64,000 nt of DNA from Geosiphon pyriformis. Its lineage: Eukaryota; Glomeromycota; Glomeromycetes; Archaeosporales; Geosiphonaceae. The notes beneath the pieces are model-generated. The model was given only the letters and a program-made list of their open reading frames with translations. It was not told where the DNA came from and did not search any database. Positions 25,298 through 37,213 of the stretch are shown one piece after another. The stretch covers positions 290,487 to 354,486 of the forward strand of contig JAAOMT010000514.1 in NCBI GenBank assembly GCA_016748015.1. The letters run 5' to 3'. Made by a program: the position numbers and the translations under genes. The stretch's first letter is position 1; each line of letters begins with the position of its first letter.

Positions 25298-26927
25298 GAA
25301 ACCATTGGCCCAAGTGAGTCTAACCTTTTAGCCAACTTGTCAATATGTTCTATAAGGCTGGTAAGACTATACTCAAGAGCGGCAAACCTATTATTCAATT
25401 CTATAGACACCATTAGAGTAGGTCTCATCTCCAAAGAGAAACTAGAAGAAGCTGAGCCATTGCATACAGAAAGAGAAGAGAATGAAGACCTACCAACAAT
25501 ATTAGTCCATAAGACACTACCAAAAGAAATAGGATGGAAGATTGGAGCAGAACATCTAGCATAAATAAAAGCCAGTTTGCTTTTATCATCATTCGACAAT
25601 ATCTTGCGAATTGGTCCACCAGGAGAAATCTTCTCATCCACAAAACAATTCAGAGATGTGTGACTCAAACTCTCACACTTAGCATACTTAACAGAATCCA
25701 GGTAAGACCAATGCAAATTGGCACTCTTTAAGACTGTGTAGTTTTTATAATAGCATTAATTGAAGCTACAGAGTCAAAACAAACAACAGTACATTTGGTC
25801 CAGGCATATGTAATAGGGTGTTAATTGATAACATATGTTTTCTCATCCACAGAACCAATAAAGTCTCAGATATCATGAGCATTTGTGCTTATTGGTAGTG
25901 TATAAAGCAAAGCCTTATGCTAATCCCTTGTATTTCATAATTTCTTGTCTATATTAACCTTGGCCACTCTTATGGCATTTTTTTTGATCAAGATAGACCA
26001 TCTAGCTGTGACCAAATCAGTCTGATTTGATTGGGCAAATTTAACCACAGCCTTTTGTTATAGCTTTATTAATTGCATCTTGATTGACACAACAGAACCA
26101 AATTCAAAAAACGCAGCACACACAGCCTCAGCTGATGTTCCAACTGGAATTTTCTTCACCACCACAGCCTGATCTGAATGACCAGTTTATTTCTTGAGAT
26201 TAGTGTTTACCAAAATGTTTGTTGCTCTTGCCTTTTCTGTAGCCTGTACCAAACTAGCTTTAGAAGTGAAGAAAGCATGAATAATCTTAGAAAATTTTGA
26301 GAGAGCAAAGGCCCTCCCAAAACCATTGACTTTTGAAAACAATTTTCTGACCATTATCAGCTTTTCTTAAGAGAATTTTCTAACCACTTTATCCAAGCCA
26401 ATATTCAAAGCAAAAGATTTCCTAACAGAAACAATAACCAAATTCTTCAAGGAAGGGAGAAGTTTTAAGAGGATATCCAAGAAAATATCATCATCATTAT
26501 TATGACTTGAGAAATCTATTTTCTCTAATGGCTTGCCCAATGCTTTTTTAGTTTTGATACCTGGTTCTTTAGACATTTGATCATGATTCCCATTTGCAAT
26601 AGTGCCATTCACACCATAGTCAAAACTAGTTTCTTCTACTAGACATTCTTTCTCCATATCAATACTTTCAGACTTGGTAATGTCATCAGTCTCAGAACCC
26701 CATAAACAACCACCTGGCACCATAGTTAGCATTCCTTTGCCACCAACACCTTCTTTCAAAGCGACACCTTTTCTCTTCTTTCTTGACAAAACAGGCTTGA
26801 AACCTCTACCAGAACCAGATTCTTTAGTGACTTTCTTCATAATAGCAATATTAGGGCCAACAGTAGCCTCAAAATTGAAAAATGGTTTGGTTTTATCATA
26901 CTGAATGTTGAAAAAAACTTCTTTCAA
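25298..26927 (-). pseudogene. LINE-A ORF1 (RRM-like region and CCHC knuckle), 5' part
   Basis: The start Met (MKEVFFNIQYDKTKP) is at 26927 and the first 186 codons are open, basic in the middle (LSRKKRKGVALKEG). From 26366 to 25717 a decayed RRM-like stretch is readable, including DQAVVVKKIPVGTSAEAV and QKAVVKFAQSNQ. The 25716-25294 frame has a CCHC knuckle CAKCESLSHTSLNC and ends in a heptad-like segment (ALEYSLTSLIEHIDKLAKRLDSL) that continues at 15396 beyond gypsy-A. RRM-like plus CCHC ORF1 proteins are RNA-binding chaperones in several LINE groups. Several stops; not functional. Confidence 0.7.
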
Positions 26928-26989
26928 ATAAACTTTGACTCTTTTTTGGGAATTTGGGATAAATAAAAGAAAGAAGTTTTTTTTATTAT

Positions 26990-27194
26990 ATTTGTATAAA
27001 CCTAATTTTAAAATTACATTATTTTATTATTATTATTTTTTAAAAGTGTTGTTTTTATATTTTTATAATTAAAAACTTTATTTTAATTAATTATTAAAAT
27101 AATATTATATAATTAGTCATTTTTTTTAAATAATAATATAATTTAATTATTATTTAATACAATATGACAATAAATATTTTAAATTAAATATAAT
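26990..27194. other. AT-rich DNA between LINE remnants
   Basis: Nearly pure A/T with no readable element. It probably includes old LINE 5' flank. Confidence 0.5.
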
Positions 27195-27330
27195 TTATAT
27201 TTTTTTTTATTAAATGTTTAACAAGTGAAGCCCAACTGCTATTTAATACATAAAACCAAACTAAGTGATTCAAACTAAATATAGCTTATGCTTTTACTAC
27301 ATATAGCCAGCCATTTAAATTTATATAATT
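27195..27330 (-). mobile_element. LINE 3'-end relic
   Basis: Poly-T followed by attaaatgtttaacaagtg and aagcccaactgc is a diverged copy of the LINE-A 3' end at 9602-9730. Only the tail is recognisable. Confidence 0.65.
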
Positions 27331-27650
27331 ACTATATATAATTAATTATTTAAACCAATTAAAATTATATTATATATTTACAATAACTAAAACTGTATTT
27401 AAACTTAAAAAGCAGATATTTTTTTCTAAAATCAAAATTAATTATATGTTTTTTAATAATATTTAATAAATAATTAATTTTTTTAAATAATTAATTTATA
27501 TTTTTAAAAAATTTTTAAAACTTTAAAAAATCAATTTTTAAAAACAAATTATATATATATATATATATAATTAAGTGTTTTTAATATAATTAAACAAAGT
27601 TTAAAGCATTTAAAACAATATAATATTAACTTAAATTAATTTTTTAATAT
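27331..27650. repeat. AT-rich spacer with (AT)n microsatellite
   Basis: Very AT-rich sequence with an uninterrupted AT run at about 27551-27568. Nothing else was recognised. Confidence 0.6.
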
Positions 27651-27651
27651 A

Positions 27652-28985
27652 TATTTTTTTTTATTAAAATTTAATAAGTAAGGTTCAACTACTATCTAAT
27701 ACAATATGACCATATAGAGTCTTAAATTAAATGTGGCTTACATATTTTCTACATATAACCAGCTACTCAAGCCAGTTCAAACTATACTACATTAATGCAC
27801 TAAAAGAAAATTTATCCAAAAATGACATTTTTTGAATAATAAGAAACAAAGTCGCACTGCAAGGAACCAATCCAACCAGCCATTTAGCTGTTTTCAAGGC
27901 ATCAGTCTTAATATCAATAGTCTTATGTTCTCAAAGAAACATCAAGTTAGAAAACACTTCATCATCCAAACCAACTGGATGCTTTGAATTATCAGACATA
28001 TCAATATCCTCTATATAGTACTTTTTTTTTAAAGAAACCACTTCTTTTCCCAACTTACCAACAACTTTACTAAAAGAATCTAAATGTATAATAATCTTAT
28101 TAACCCTAAGGCCAAGTTTACTGCTTGAGACCAAATTCTCATTAATAAATTGTTTGAACAATTTGACCAAGAAACCAACTGGTTTAACAATAGACTCAAT
28201 TAAAACAAAAAACTTAACCAAATTAGATTCTACAGAAGCCAATCGAGAAGACACTATAGGATTACCAACAATCATAGAAGGAGAAGTAGGAGCTGTCAGG
28301 AGAGGAAACTCAGAAGAATTCAAGAAAGCTAAAGCTTTTACATAAGAAACACCACCCACAAATTGTGTTTTAAACATCTTGGAAGCCTTGAGAAAGGAAA
28401 ATGGAGAAACTTTGCAGTTTACAACCAAATGATTCACTTCTTGACACCTAAGCAGTGCTAACAACCAGAAGTTTCCCACAAAATATGACATTTTTTTAAG
28501 ATACCCATTTTGACAACTGCAGAGTTCAAATCAACTTGAGAATCAAATGTAACCAGAGCAAACTAAAAATGACAACCAGAATCAGACAAATAAGGAATGA
28601 AACAAGTCTGGCCACCAACTTAGAAGATCATATCACTAATCTTAAAGGCAGTACAGCCAAAAGAAAGATTGACCAACTTGGTCTTAAACTGATCATAAAA
28701 CAAAATTGTCTTATTTTAATTGATAAGAAGAAGAATATGAACACTATTTTTGTCTACCAAAATTGACTAGTAAGTAAGAACAAAGGCAGCAGCATCCAAT
28801 TCTTTAAAATAAACAACCACATATTGCCAAACACCAGCAGGCTTTAGCATGACATAAAAACTAACTTAATATTAGCAGCAGATACACCCAAAGACACATC
28901 ACACAATGCAACAACAACAAAAAAAGAACCAGACTCAGAAACCACCAAAGATTTGGTAATTTTAAAAGTGACAAAATGAACAAAG
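27652..28985 (-). mobile_element. 5'-truncated LINE/ORF1 element with LINE-A-like tail
   Basis: The 3' end (27652-27790) again resembles the LINE-A tail. A 186-codon frame at 28491-27931 carries a knuckle relic RCQEVNHLVVNCK. It then has SRLASVESNLVKFFVLIESIVKPVGFLVKLFK, the same heptad-rich segment as in the ORF1-only elements further right, and ends DIDMSDNSKHPVGLDDEVFS. 28500-28985 is a decayed part of the ORF1 RNA-binding region. The 5' end abuts another element of the same orientation near 28987. Confidence 0.62.
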
Positions 28986-28986
28986 C

Positions 28987-30950
28987 TTGTAAGCTCAACT
29001 AGAAACACAACATACATTTCTTAACTAACACATCCATAGCAGTTAGAGTAGACAGCAATTTAGTAACTAATACAACCAAAGCACCAACAGGCTTAATCAA
29101 GGACTTTATCAACATAGATAGTTCACTAAGGTGGGATTCCAGAGAAGTCAACCTAGATTTAACAGCAAAATTGAAAGCAAAAAAAACAGCAGGCAACATG
29201 GGTGTTGCAGTTTTGAAGAGACTACCAAGATTTAAGTTCATATTAGCAGCAGCAACAACAGGAGGAACCAAAAAGGCAGCAGCTTTGGCATAAGATTTAG
29301 ATCTAGTAAATAAAAATTTGAAAACTTTGGAGCCACCAAAAGTATTGAAAAAGAATTTGGGTGGGAGAAAAGGTAATATCTTGCAGTTCACAGCCAAATA
29401 ATTCAAGTCTTGACATCTGTAGCAGTGGTAACATCCAAGAGTTTTTTACCAGATGTGGCAACCACACAAAGTATTAGTCTTTGACACAGCAACATTCAGA
29501 AATTTTAAAGAATCAAAAATAATTACAGCAAAGCATTAATGTCAGTAAAATTTGGAGGAATAAAGAATGAAACATATACAGCCACCAACTTGGGAGACCA
29601 AATTACTTATCTTAAAGACAGTACAGCCAAAAGAAAGATTAACCAACTTAGCTTTAAAGGTATCTCTTGAAGAAATAACATTATTTTGGTTGATAACAGA
29701 AAGAATCCTAATATTGTCTTTCCTAATCAGCACAGACCAATGAATAAAGACAGTAGTGGCAAAAAAAATGTCTTTAAAATGAACCACAGCATATTGCCAT
29801 AAACCAGTAGGCTTTAACTTAACAAAAGTAACAACACCAAAAATGCCAAGAGCAATTTTAATGTCATCAAAAAAAGTGCTCAAAGGCATATCATGAAGTA
29901 CAACTGACAAAAAAGGAGAAAAAACAGAGATTATACTAGAAGACTGTACAATCTTAAGAGTGGTCAGAAAAACTTCATCACTAATGACCACTTTGGTGGT
30001 ATCATTTAGACTTTTTTGAGATGCAAATTTCACACAAAACAACTTAACAGCATTTTTTGAAACAGATTTAAGCCCAATACAACCAGACAGCAATTAAAAC
30101 AAAGAACTAAGCAGGGCCATCTTAATATTAAATATAGCACCAGATACTAAATTAAAGACCACCCAACCAGAGTATCTTTAATGATCATTCATATTCTTCC
30201 AAGCACCACCATCAACAGCACCAGAAAATGAAGGAGAAGCAGTTGATTCTATTTCTATCTGATCAGTCCAATCTTTAAGATCATCTAAAATGATAGACTG
30301 TTTTGCTTCTGAGATTGGTAATGATCTGCTGGAGATCACCACATTAGGCAACACAGCCAGTGGTTAATCTTAGCCCATCTTGGAAGATATGCCACTGTTG
30401 TTGCCATCCATATCAGAAAGAGGGCTGGCTGCTGCTGTAAAGATCTTACCCAAGATTTCATCTGAAACCACAAAGAAATTAGGTGTGACCATAGCAGTTG
30501 CAACTGTCTGCTGCTGTTTTTTGGAATTTTTTGCTTTCACAATTATTTGTGAAGCAGTAGTAGTAGTAGTAGTAGTAGTAGTGGAAGTAGTGAGAGCAAG
30601 AAAGACCAACTTGCTGACTGGTCTGTTATTAAAAATCTTTGGGCTTTTTGAAGTGGTAAAAACAACACTGAGACTAATCCAAATGTGCCTTTTTGAAGAA
30701 ACTTTGACTGGAAAAGAACTTCCAGCCAAAAAAGAAGAAAATGAACCAGAAACTGCTAAAGACAGCTTTTTACTAATATTTTTTAAAGGAAATGTTGTCA
30801 GAATGTTTTACTTAGCTACTTTAATAACAAAAAAACCCTTTCATGTTAAAACTTTATTAGTTACTATAGAAAAAGTACTGTTTGCAACTTTTTTACTCTT
30901 AGCTCTAATCGTGGTCATAAAAATTAGAAGAGAAAAAGTTTGTATCACTA
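28987..30950 (-). mobile_element. ORF1-type LINE derivative, 3'-truncated
   Basis: The 5' leader (30945-30895) matches the common leader of the ORF1-only elements (TCTTCTAATTTTTATGACC). Frames at 30729-30370, 30093-29542 and 29406-28999 give the N-terminal part (KVSSKRHIWISLSV), the RRM-like part (KSLNDTTKVVISDEVFLTTL) and the region after the CCHC knuckle. A (TAC)n run at 30556-30584 encodes a Thr tract. Stops and frame breaks separate the frames. The normal 3' tail is missing where the element at 27652-28985 begins. Confidence 0.68.
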
Positions 30951-30954
30951 AGTG

Positions 30955-31006
30955 GTTATGTCTAACTACATGCTAATATAACCAGAAACTCTATAGAGTA
31001 TTACAC
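30955..31006 (-). mobile_element. Fragment of LINE 3' UTR
   Basis: Read on the minus strand, this short piece (TTTCTGGTTATATTAGCATG) matches the LINE 3' region at 41562-41630 on the plus strand. It lies between an ORF1 element and the gypsy-B 3' LTR. Confidence 0.65.
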
Positions 31007-31767
31007 TGTTATGGGTTGGAGTAATAAGCTAATGGATAGCAAGGAAGAACAGAATTGTAGGGTGATAAAAGGAATCAAAAGAAATTCAACTTCAAAGAGT
31101 GAATTGAATAAGCATGAATTCAATGTGTAAAATCAGTTTCATAAAATATTTCAGTTGCTATACTTTTCAAAAGATAACCAGAAATCTGAAGGTAGAAAGA
31201 TAGTTTGTACTGTCAACAAATAATCATGCCTGATATAATTCTATGTCTTACATTAGTACTCTTAGAATTCAATATCAGGTATCAAATGTATTCTTCAATC
31301 ATGTTTTATTTCAATAATCTTCAAATGCTATAATTACATGTTTTAGGAAAAGGGTAAATAAAGGTCAACAAATATCTTTTATTCCAAAATGTTCAGATAT
31401 TTAAAAGTAGGAAAAAAGAAATTAGTAATAAGAGAAAAATTGAGATAAAATTGTTATTTTATTTCTTTTATTTCTTTAATTTTTATATGCTTTTCTATAG
31501 CTAAGAAATTTATTACTTATATAGCTATCAAAAATAGTCAATAATCAGGTCAACAACTAGGTCAATGATCAGGTCAATGGTCAGGTCAATGATCAGATCA
31601 ATGGTCAAGTCAATAATCAGGTCATTAATCAGATCAATGATCAAGTCAATAGTTAGGTCATTGATCAGGTCAATAATTACTTTCTAAAAATAAAGTGGCT
31701 AATTTATGTGATATCAGTGGCTAATACATGTGATAATTAATAAAAAGTATAAATTTCAACTGTAACA
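31007..31767 (-). repeat. Gypsy-B copy 1 3' LTR
   Basis: 761 bp, TGTTATGGGTTGGAG...CAACTGTAACA on the plus strand, with ~12 minisatellite units. It directly follows the C-terminal pol sequence and a purine-rich tract. Confidence 0.88.
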
Positions 31768-33470
31768 TTATTCTCTCTAAAGAGATTAAGCTCTGGCAAA
31801 ATCAAGCTATTCATGATATAATCTATTTAAAGAGTTTTATTTAACTCAAAGCTAATTAATTTGTTGAAGTCTTTTATGGATAGAATATATAATACTTGAG
31901 GTGAAATAAGTTTTGTATCTAAGAAACCAAATCTTTGTATTAGAGTTTTGGCTTTTTTAGCAATAATTAAAACTCTTGAGATATCTAACCGTATAATGCC
32001 CAAAATTTCTGCCTGTATCTCTGAAGTTGTTTTCTTCATGAGTTTCATATCTTCTATGATTTCTTCAAGGCAACTATAGAGTTCTAATTGCCTTCCATAT
32101 GATAAGTTTTTGTCTATAGGTAAGATTTCTTGGAGTGTTTTTCCAATTGTGCTAAAAGGTAGGAGTATAGCTGCTGTTATACTTTCCAACAGATATTTAT
32201 CCATTTTGCTACCAATTTTTTCTCTTCTGGTAGTAGTTTTCTTTGATCTAATAACAGTATGTATTCCACTGTTATCAGTTATGGTGGTTTGTTTTTCAAT
32301 GGTTAGAGTAGCATTTGGATAATTTTTGATCCAATACTCATGGAGAGTATAAAAGACATTTTAAATGTTTTGATCCAAAAAATAATTGTTTATGTCAATT
32401 AAAGATACTGTTATGGGTTGAAGTAACAAGTTAATAGATAGCAAAGGAAAACAAAATTGTAAGATGATGAAAAAAATCAAAAAAAATTCAATTTTAAAGA
32501 GTGAATTAAATAAGTATGAGATTTAATGTGTGAGATCAGTTTTATAAAACATCTCAGTTGCTATACTTTTCAAAAGATAACCAGGGAATCTGAAGGTAAA
32601 AGAATAGTCCATACTGTTAACAAATAATCACACATTGGTATAACTCTATGCCTCACATCAGAGCTCTTAGAATTTAATATTAGATATTAGATATACTCTT
32701 CAGTTATGTTTTATTCAATAATCTTCAAATGCTCCAATTACACATTTCAGAAAAAGGGTAAGAAATAACCAACAAGTAATCTTTTATCCTAAAATGTTCA
32801 GATACTTAAAAGTAGAGAAAGAGAAATTAGCAATAAGAAAAGGATTGAGATAAAAGTTGTTATTTTATTTTATTTTTTTCTTTGATTCTTACATGTATTT
32901 CTACAGCTAAAAAATTCATCATTTATATAGCTGTCAAAAGTGGTCAATGATCAAGTCAACAACTAGGTTAATGATCAGGTCAATGATCAGATCAATGGTT
33001 AGGTCATTGGTCAGGTCAATAATCACTTTCTAAAAATAAAGTGGCTAATTTATGTGACATCAATGGTTAATACATGTGATAATTAATAAAAAGTATAAGT
33101 TTCAACTGTAACAATACCTCTGTTTTGGGAATGGTACATTAATTTATACTTGATTTTTGCTGATTATTTGAGTCAGTATTATTACAACAGGCAACCAATC
33201 AGGTCATTTATAATATTTTTTAAGTTATGTACCATGAACAGAACAATCATTGAAGATTGTTCCAAATTAATCTTGAAGAATATAAAAACCATTGTTCAAA
33301 ACTTTGTTGACTATAAAGGATCCTTTCCACTAACTAGAGAATTTATTACCATAAATATTGTCTCTGTTTGATCAGTATTCTAATACCAAGTCACCAACAC
33401 TTAAAGAAAGTGTTTTATAGGTTTTTTTTCTTAAGCTTTTTTTAGAACTGTTTTATTTTTTCAAAAGCAA
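31768..33470 (-). pseudogene. Gypsy-B copy 1 C-terminal pol region
   Basis: Minus-strand coding remnants on both sides of a solo LTR: a 125-codon frame at 32204-31827 (ESITAAILLPFSTIGKTLQ, YSCLEEIIEDMKLMKKT) and a decayed stretch at 33470-33114. It lies after the integrase and before the 3' LTR. No domain recognised in the 125-codon part. Confidence 0.5.
32409..33113 (-). repeat. Solo LTR of gypsy-B, TSD atac
   Basis: 705 bp, TGTTATGGGTTGAAG...CAACTGTAACA, flanked by atac at 32405-32408 and 33114-33117. It is inserted in the C-terminal part of gypsy-B copy 1. Confidence 0.9.
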
Positions 33471-33474
33471 TTAT

Positions 33475-34330
33475 TCATGCTTCTACCAAGGAGTCAAGAA
33501 TGGTACCAAGTCTTTTTTGCAAAATGTTTTTGTAATTTTCTATTGTGATCTCTTTAAAAGATATTGTTTTAATGTCAGTTTCTATTGGTAATGTTGCCAT
33601 GCATCCATAGAGCAGATAAAAAGGTTCATAATTTGTTATGTCATGATTTACAGTTCTATAAGCAAACAAAGCTGAAGGCAGTACTTTGTTCCATAAGTTT
33701 GTTTCTTCACTGGTTTTGGCTAGAGTTTTACATAGTGTTCTATTAAAATGTTCCACTAGGCTATTTGTTTGGAGGTGATAAGAAGAGAAAAATTTATGAT
33801 GTATTCCCATTTTTCTACAAAGTTTTTCAACCAGTGTACTGAAAAAAGTTCTTCTTCTATTAGATAAAAGTTCTTTGGAACAGCCATAATGACAGATGAT
33901 ATCTTCATAAATGAAATTGGCTATTAAGACTGCTGTTTGGTCTGGGGTGGCTTTTGCTTCTATCCACTTTGTAAGATAGTTAGTAGCTATAATAATGTAT
34001 CTGTTGTCATCAGAAGTTATTATTAAAGATCCAACAACATCTATACCAATTCTGTCAAATGGTTAACCAACAAAAATTGAATGGATATCTTCTTTGTGAT
34101 TGAAGTTGTCTCTTCTTTGGCAGATGTCACAGGTTTTAATGTATTCAACAATGTTTTTTTCCAAGGTAGGCCAATAATAGTGAGCTAAAGTTTTTGAATT
34201 GTTTTTGTTTTTTCAAAGTGTCCAACTAATGGGTCAGTGTGCATGTTGTATATTATAATTTCTCTTTCTTCAAATCTGATGACTCTCTGGGGGCAGTCAG
34301 GATCTTTTCTGTTTCTTTTGTATAATTGGT
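33475..34330 (-). pseudogene. Gypsy-B copy 1 integrase, catalytic Asp residues lost
   Basis: Part of the zinc domain is readable (NMHTDPLVGHFEKTK, then a CDICQRR-like stretch near 34120). In the core, the first catalytic Asp is Asn in IIIATNYLTKW (~34000) and the second is Asn in KELLSNRRRTFFS (~33860). The Glu is kept in HLQTNSLVEHFNRTL (~33760). The last 111 codons (33810-33475) are open. Both Asp-to-Asn changes fit G-to-A transitions. Confidence 0.8.
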
Positions 34331-34549
34331 TTTGGCAGATCAAATAAAAATTTGATTATTTGCGCAAATGTTCTCTTTGCTGTCAAGTATATTCTGGTGA
34401 GTATTGTCTTTTATCCAAAAATTCCATTAAGACAGAATAGTTGTCCAAGTCTATTATCATGTTTGTTTGTAAAAAAGTTACTAATAATTAAGTTGGTTTG
34501 GTTTAAGAGGTTGTACTATCACTGGATGGTAAGTCTAGAGAGAGCATTG

Positions 34550-35716
34550 GCATTTTGATGATTTGCTCCTTTGTGGTGTTGAATATTATAGTTAAATTCA
34601 TTCAAGTGGAGTATTCAACAAGTTATTTGTTTGTGTTCCAGCTTCTTTTTATTGTGCAGCCAAAACCAAAACTTGATAATCTGTTACTACTAAAAATTTT
34701 CTACCAAGAAAATATTAATTCCAGTAACTAGTAGCCCAAACTACTATTAAACATTCTTGTTCAGTAACTAAATAGTTTTTTTCTGCTGGTGTGAATAATC
34801 TACTGGCATATGCTATGGCATGTTCTCTGTTATTTTCATTTTTTTGTAAAAAAACAGCACCAAGTCCATAGCCAGATATATCAGTGTGGAGGATAAAAAG
34901 TTGGTTCAGATCAAGTTGTTTGAGAATTGGTTCAGTAACAAGTTTTTCCTTCAGAATTTCAAAAGCTTTTTGTTAATAAGTGTCTCAATAATAATTAACA
35001 TTTTTCCTGAGTAGCTGATTGAGAGGAAAGGCAATTTTGGAGAAATTCTTGATAAATTTGTGATAGTAAGAAGCCAAACCAAAGAAAGAGCATAGTTCAG
35101 GAACATTCATTGGTTGTCTAATGTTTTGAACTTTTTCAACTTTAGCTGGATCAGAGAAGATTTCATTTTTTGTAATATAATGACCAAAAAACTGAGTGAA
35201 TTGATGTTCAAAAAAAGATTTGATTGGGTTGATCTTAAGACCAGCATTTCTGAGCAGGTCAAAAATCTTCTGCAAATGTTCAAGGTGTTCATCCCAGGTT
35301 TTTGAATATACTATTATGTCGTCCAAGTATACCAAAACAAAGTTTTCTTTTACTAATTCAAACACTTTATTCATTAGGTGTTGAAAGGTGGAAGGAGCAT
35401 TGGTGAAACCAAAAGACATGACAGTGAATTCATAGGTGCCATACTTGGTGATGAAGGCAGTTTTTTTTCTGCTTTCTGGATCCATCTCTACTTGCCAGAA
35501 TCCAGCAGTTAAGTCAATGGTTGAGAAAAAAGCAGCACCATTGAATTTATCTAGCATTGCATCAATTTTGGGAAGTGGGTACATGTCTCTTATAGTTATG
35601 GCATTTAGTTGGCAATAGTCAACACAGAAATGTAGGGTTCTACCTTTCTTGGATACCACTACAACTGAAAAAGCCCATTTACTCTTGGTTTTTTGTATAA
35701 ATCCAAGATCTTTCAT
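34550..35716 (-). pseudogene. Gypsy-B copy 1 reverse transcriptase (open) and RNase H (broken)
   Basis: A 243-codon frame at 35716-34985 holds an intact-looking RT: KSKWAFSVVVVSKKGRTLHF, FFSTIDLTAGFWQVEMDPES, FGFTNAPSTFQHLMNKVF and the catalytic NFVLVYLDDIIVYSKTW. The connection FFGHYITKNEIFSDPAKVEK follows. RNase H motifs continue with stops (LHTDISGYGLGAVFLQ, NYLVTEQECLIVVWA, FLVVTDYQVLVL). The RT motif C box YLDD is kept, unlike in gypsy-A. Confidence 0.88.
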
Positions 35717-35819
35717 TCAGTTTATTTCTTTCTTGATAAACTCATCATTGTGTCAATTAGATTGATAAGGCTTCAAATAGATGGAGTGAGTTTTTTTTGT
35801 GGTGATAGTGTGTTGTATC

Positions 35820-37213
35820 ATATGGGTTCATCCAGGGGTATTACTTTCTTTTGAAATAACTGGACTATTTCTAGCCAACAGATTTTCAATGTCCACTTTT
35901 TTTTCTTTAGAAGAAAGTTCTCTTTGTTCTATAACTAATAATTGGATTTCAGGTGGTTTATTCTCAAAGGACTTTTGTACTTTTTTAAGTTCTTCTTGAA
36001 GTATCAAGCTAATTGGTTCCCAATCTTTGTAATAGATTAGGCAGGATTTGCATTTATTACTTAGTGAATACAAAGATTTATTACACTAGCACTGTGCACA
36101 AGAGCCATACTACCAATAACTGTATTTGGCTTTCTTACTAGGTTTTCTGTCAAAGGTTCTTCTGAAGATATTATAATAGGGCCAGCAGATTAGCTTGCCA
36201 TTTACCATGATTCTTTTTTTGTCAGCTTTAACATTGTTCAGTGGCTTGCCATTGCTGGTGAAGATGATATAAGTAAGTTCAACAGTTTTTTTTTGTTCTT
36301 TTTGATCTTTTTCATTATCACTCTTATTATCATCTGATTCATCTGATTGTTCTTTTTCTTGGTTCTGTTTGGTTGCTGGAGGAGTTGTCCAATGACAGCA
36401 TTTAACCACAATGGGTTTTTTACCACATCTGATGATTAGCTTACACAGTTCATAGTTAAAGAATGCTTTGGCTTTCTTAAGCCACTTATTACCAACAATA
36501 ATGGTATACTCTTTTGCTTCAGATACTTTCATATCTGTTTCAATGCTGATACCATTGATGCGGACAGAAATAGCTTTGGCTATGCCTAAGCCTTTCTTCT
36601 TGTTACCATGTATGTTGGTCATTGGTCTTGTGGAAGGTTCATCAATTTTTCTGCCAATTGCTTCAAGAAAGTGTTTGGCAATTACACTAACAGATGATCC
36701 ACTGTTTAGGATCAGGTCAATGAAATAACCAGCCACTTGGGCTTTACAAATCAGAGAGGTGACATTGCTGTTATCAGCAAGTCCAGCTTGGCAAAGGCAT
36801 TTGTTGGTCTTTGGTGTTTTCTTTTTTGGTATCAATAATTTGTAAAGATCTTTTTTGAACTGTGGATGGGTCATTAGTTGGCCAAATGTAATGTGTACAG
36901 GCATTTCCATGAGATCTTTGACAACAGAATAGGGTCCAGATTTTTGTACAATTTCTGGGAGTTCCAACTTTGAAGGATTTTTAAAATTTTTAGCTTTTAG
37001 TGGTTCATTGTTATCAGCAGTTGATGTGAAAACTTTCTTTGAATCTAGAATGAAATCAATCTTGGCTTTCTTCTTCTTTCTTGTTGATTCAGAGATGTTG
37101 ATTGCTAATTCATCCATGTTATGGTCATTATCAGTTAGGTTAAAAACATAAAAAGGGTTTTTTTCTGGTTGGCTTGTACTCTCACTCTTTGGAGATGCAC
37201 CTATCAGTTTAAA
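35820..37213 (-). pseudogene. Gypsy-B copy 1 pol N-terminus with aspartic protease
   Basis: The pol frame begins at the frameshift site 37213-37207. A 335-codon open frame at 37117-36110 has a basic N-terminus (STRKKKKAKIDFILDS) and a protease core, AGYFIDLILNSGSSVSVIA, where the catalytic Asp of DSG is Asn. An acidic linker (QSDESDDNKSDNEKDQKEQ) follows, then KADKKRIMVNGKLICWPYY. Stops at ~36105 and ~35825 separate it from a linker frame (36073-35828) and the RT. Confidence 0.82.
37207..37213 (-). promoter_or_regulatory. Gypsy-B copy 1 slippery site TTTAAAC
   Basis: The minus strand reads CCT TTA AAC TGA TAG in the gag frame; TTTAAAC is followed within 3 nt by stop codons. Compared with the other copies the Trp codon has become TGA and the downstream stem has mismatches, so the signal is decaying here. 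Confidence 0.7.

Larger units (their letters stand above)
9602..26990 (-). mobile_element. LINE-A, non-LTR retrotransposon, interrupted and decayed
   Basis: A poly(A)/A-rich tail (as poly-T at 9602-9610) starts a minus-strand element. It continues through ORF2 (9790-15150) to the end of ORF1 at 15154-15396. It resumes at 25298 with the rest of ORF1 and reaches its 5' region near 26990. Removing the LTR element at 15401-25293 and one 4-bp duplicate joins ORF1 in frame across the gap, reading GPMVS|QLSSEHQPLV, which shows that the two halves are one element. A solo LTR also splits ORF2. Remaining length is about 7 kb, typical of LINEs with ORF1 plus APE-RT-RNase H. The 5' boundary is approximate. 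Confidence 0.8.

Noticed and set aside
30380-30976. 198-codon plus-strand frame with a Val run
   Set aside because: Antisense of an ORF1 unit on the minus strand; the Val run is the complement of the Thr-coding (TAC)n tract.
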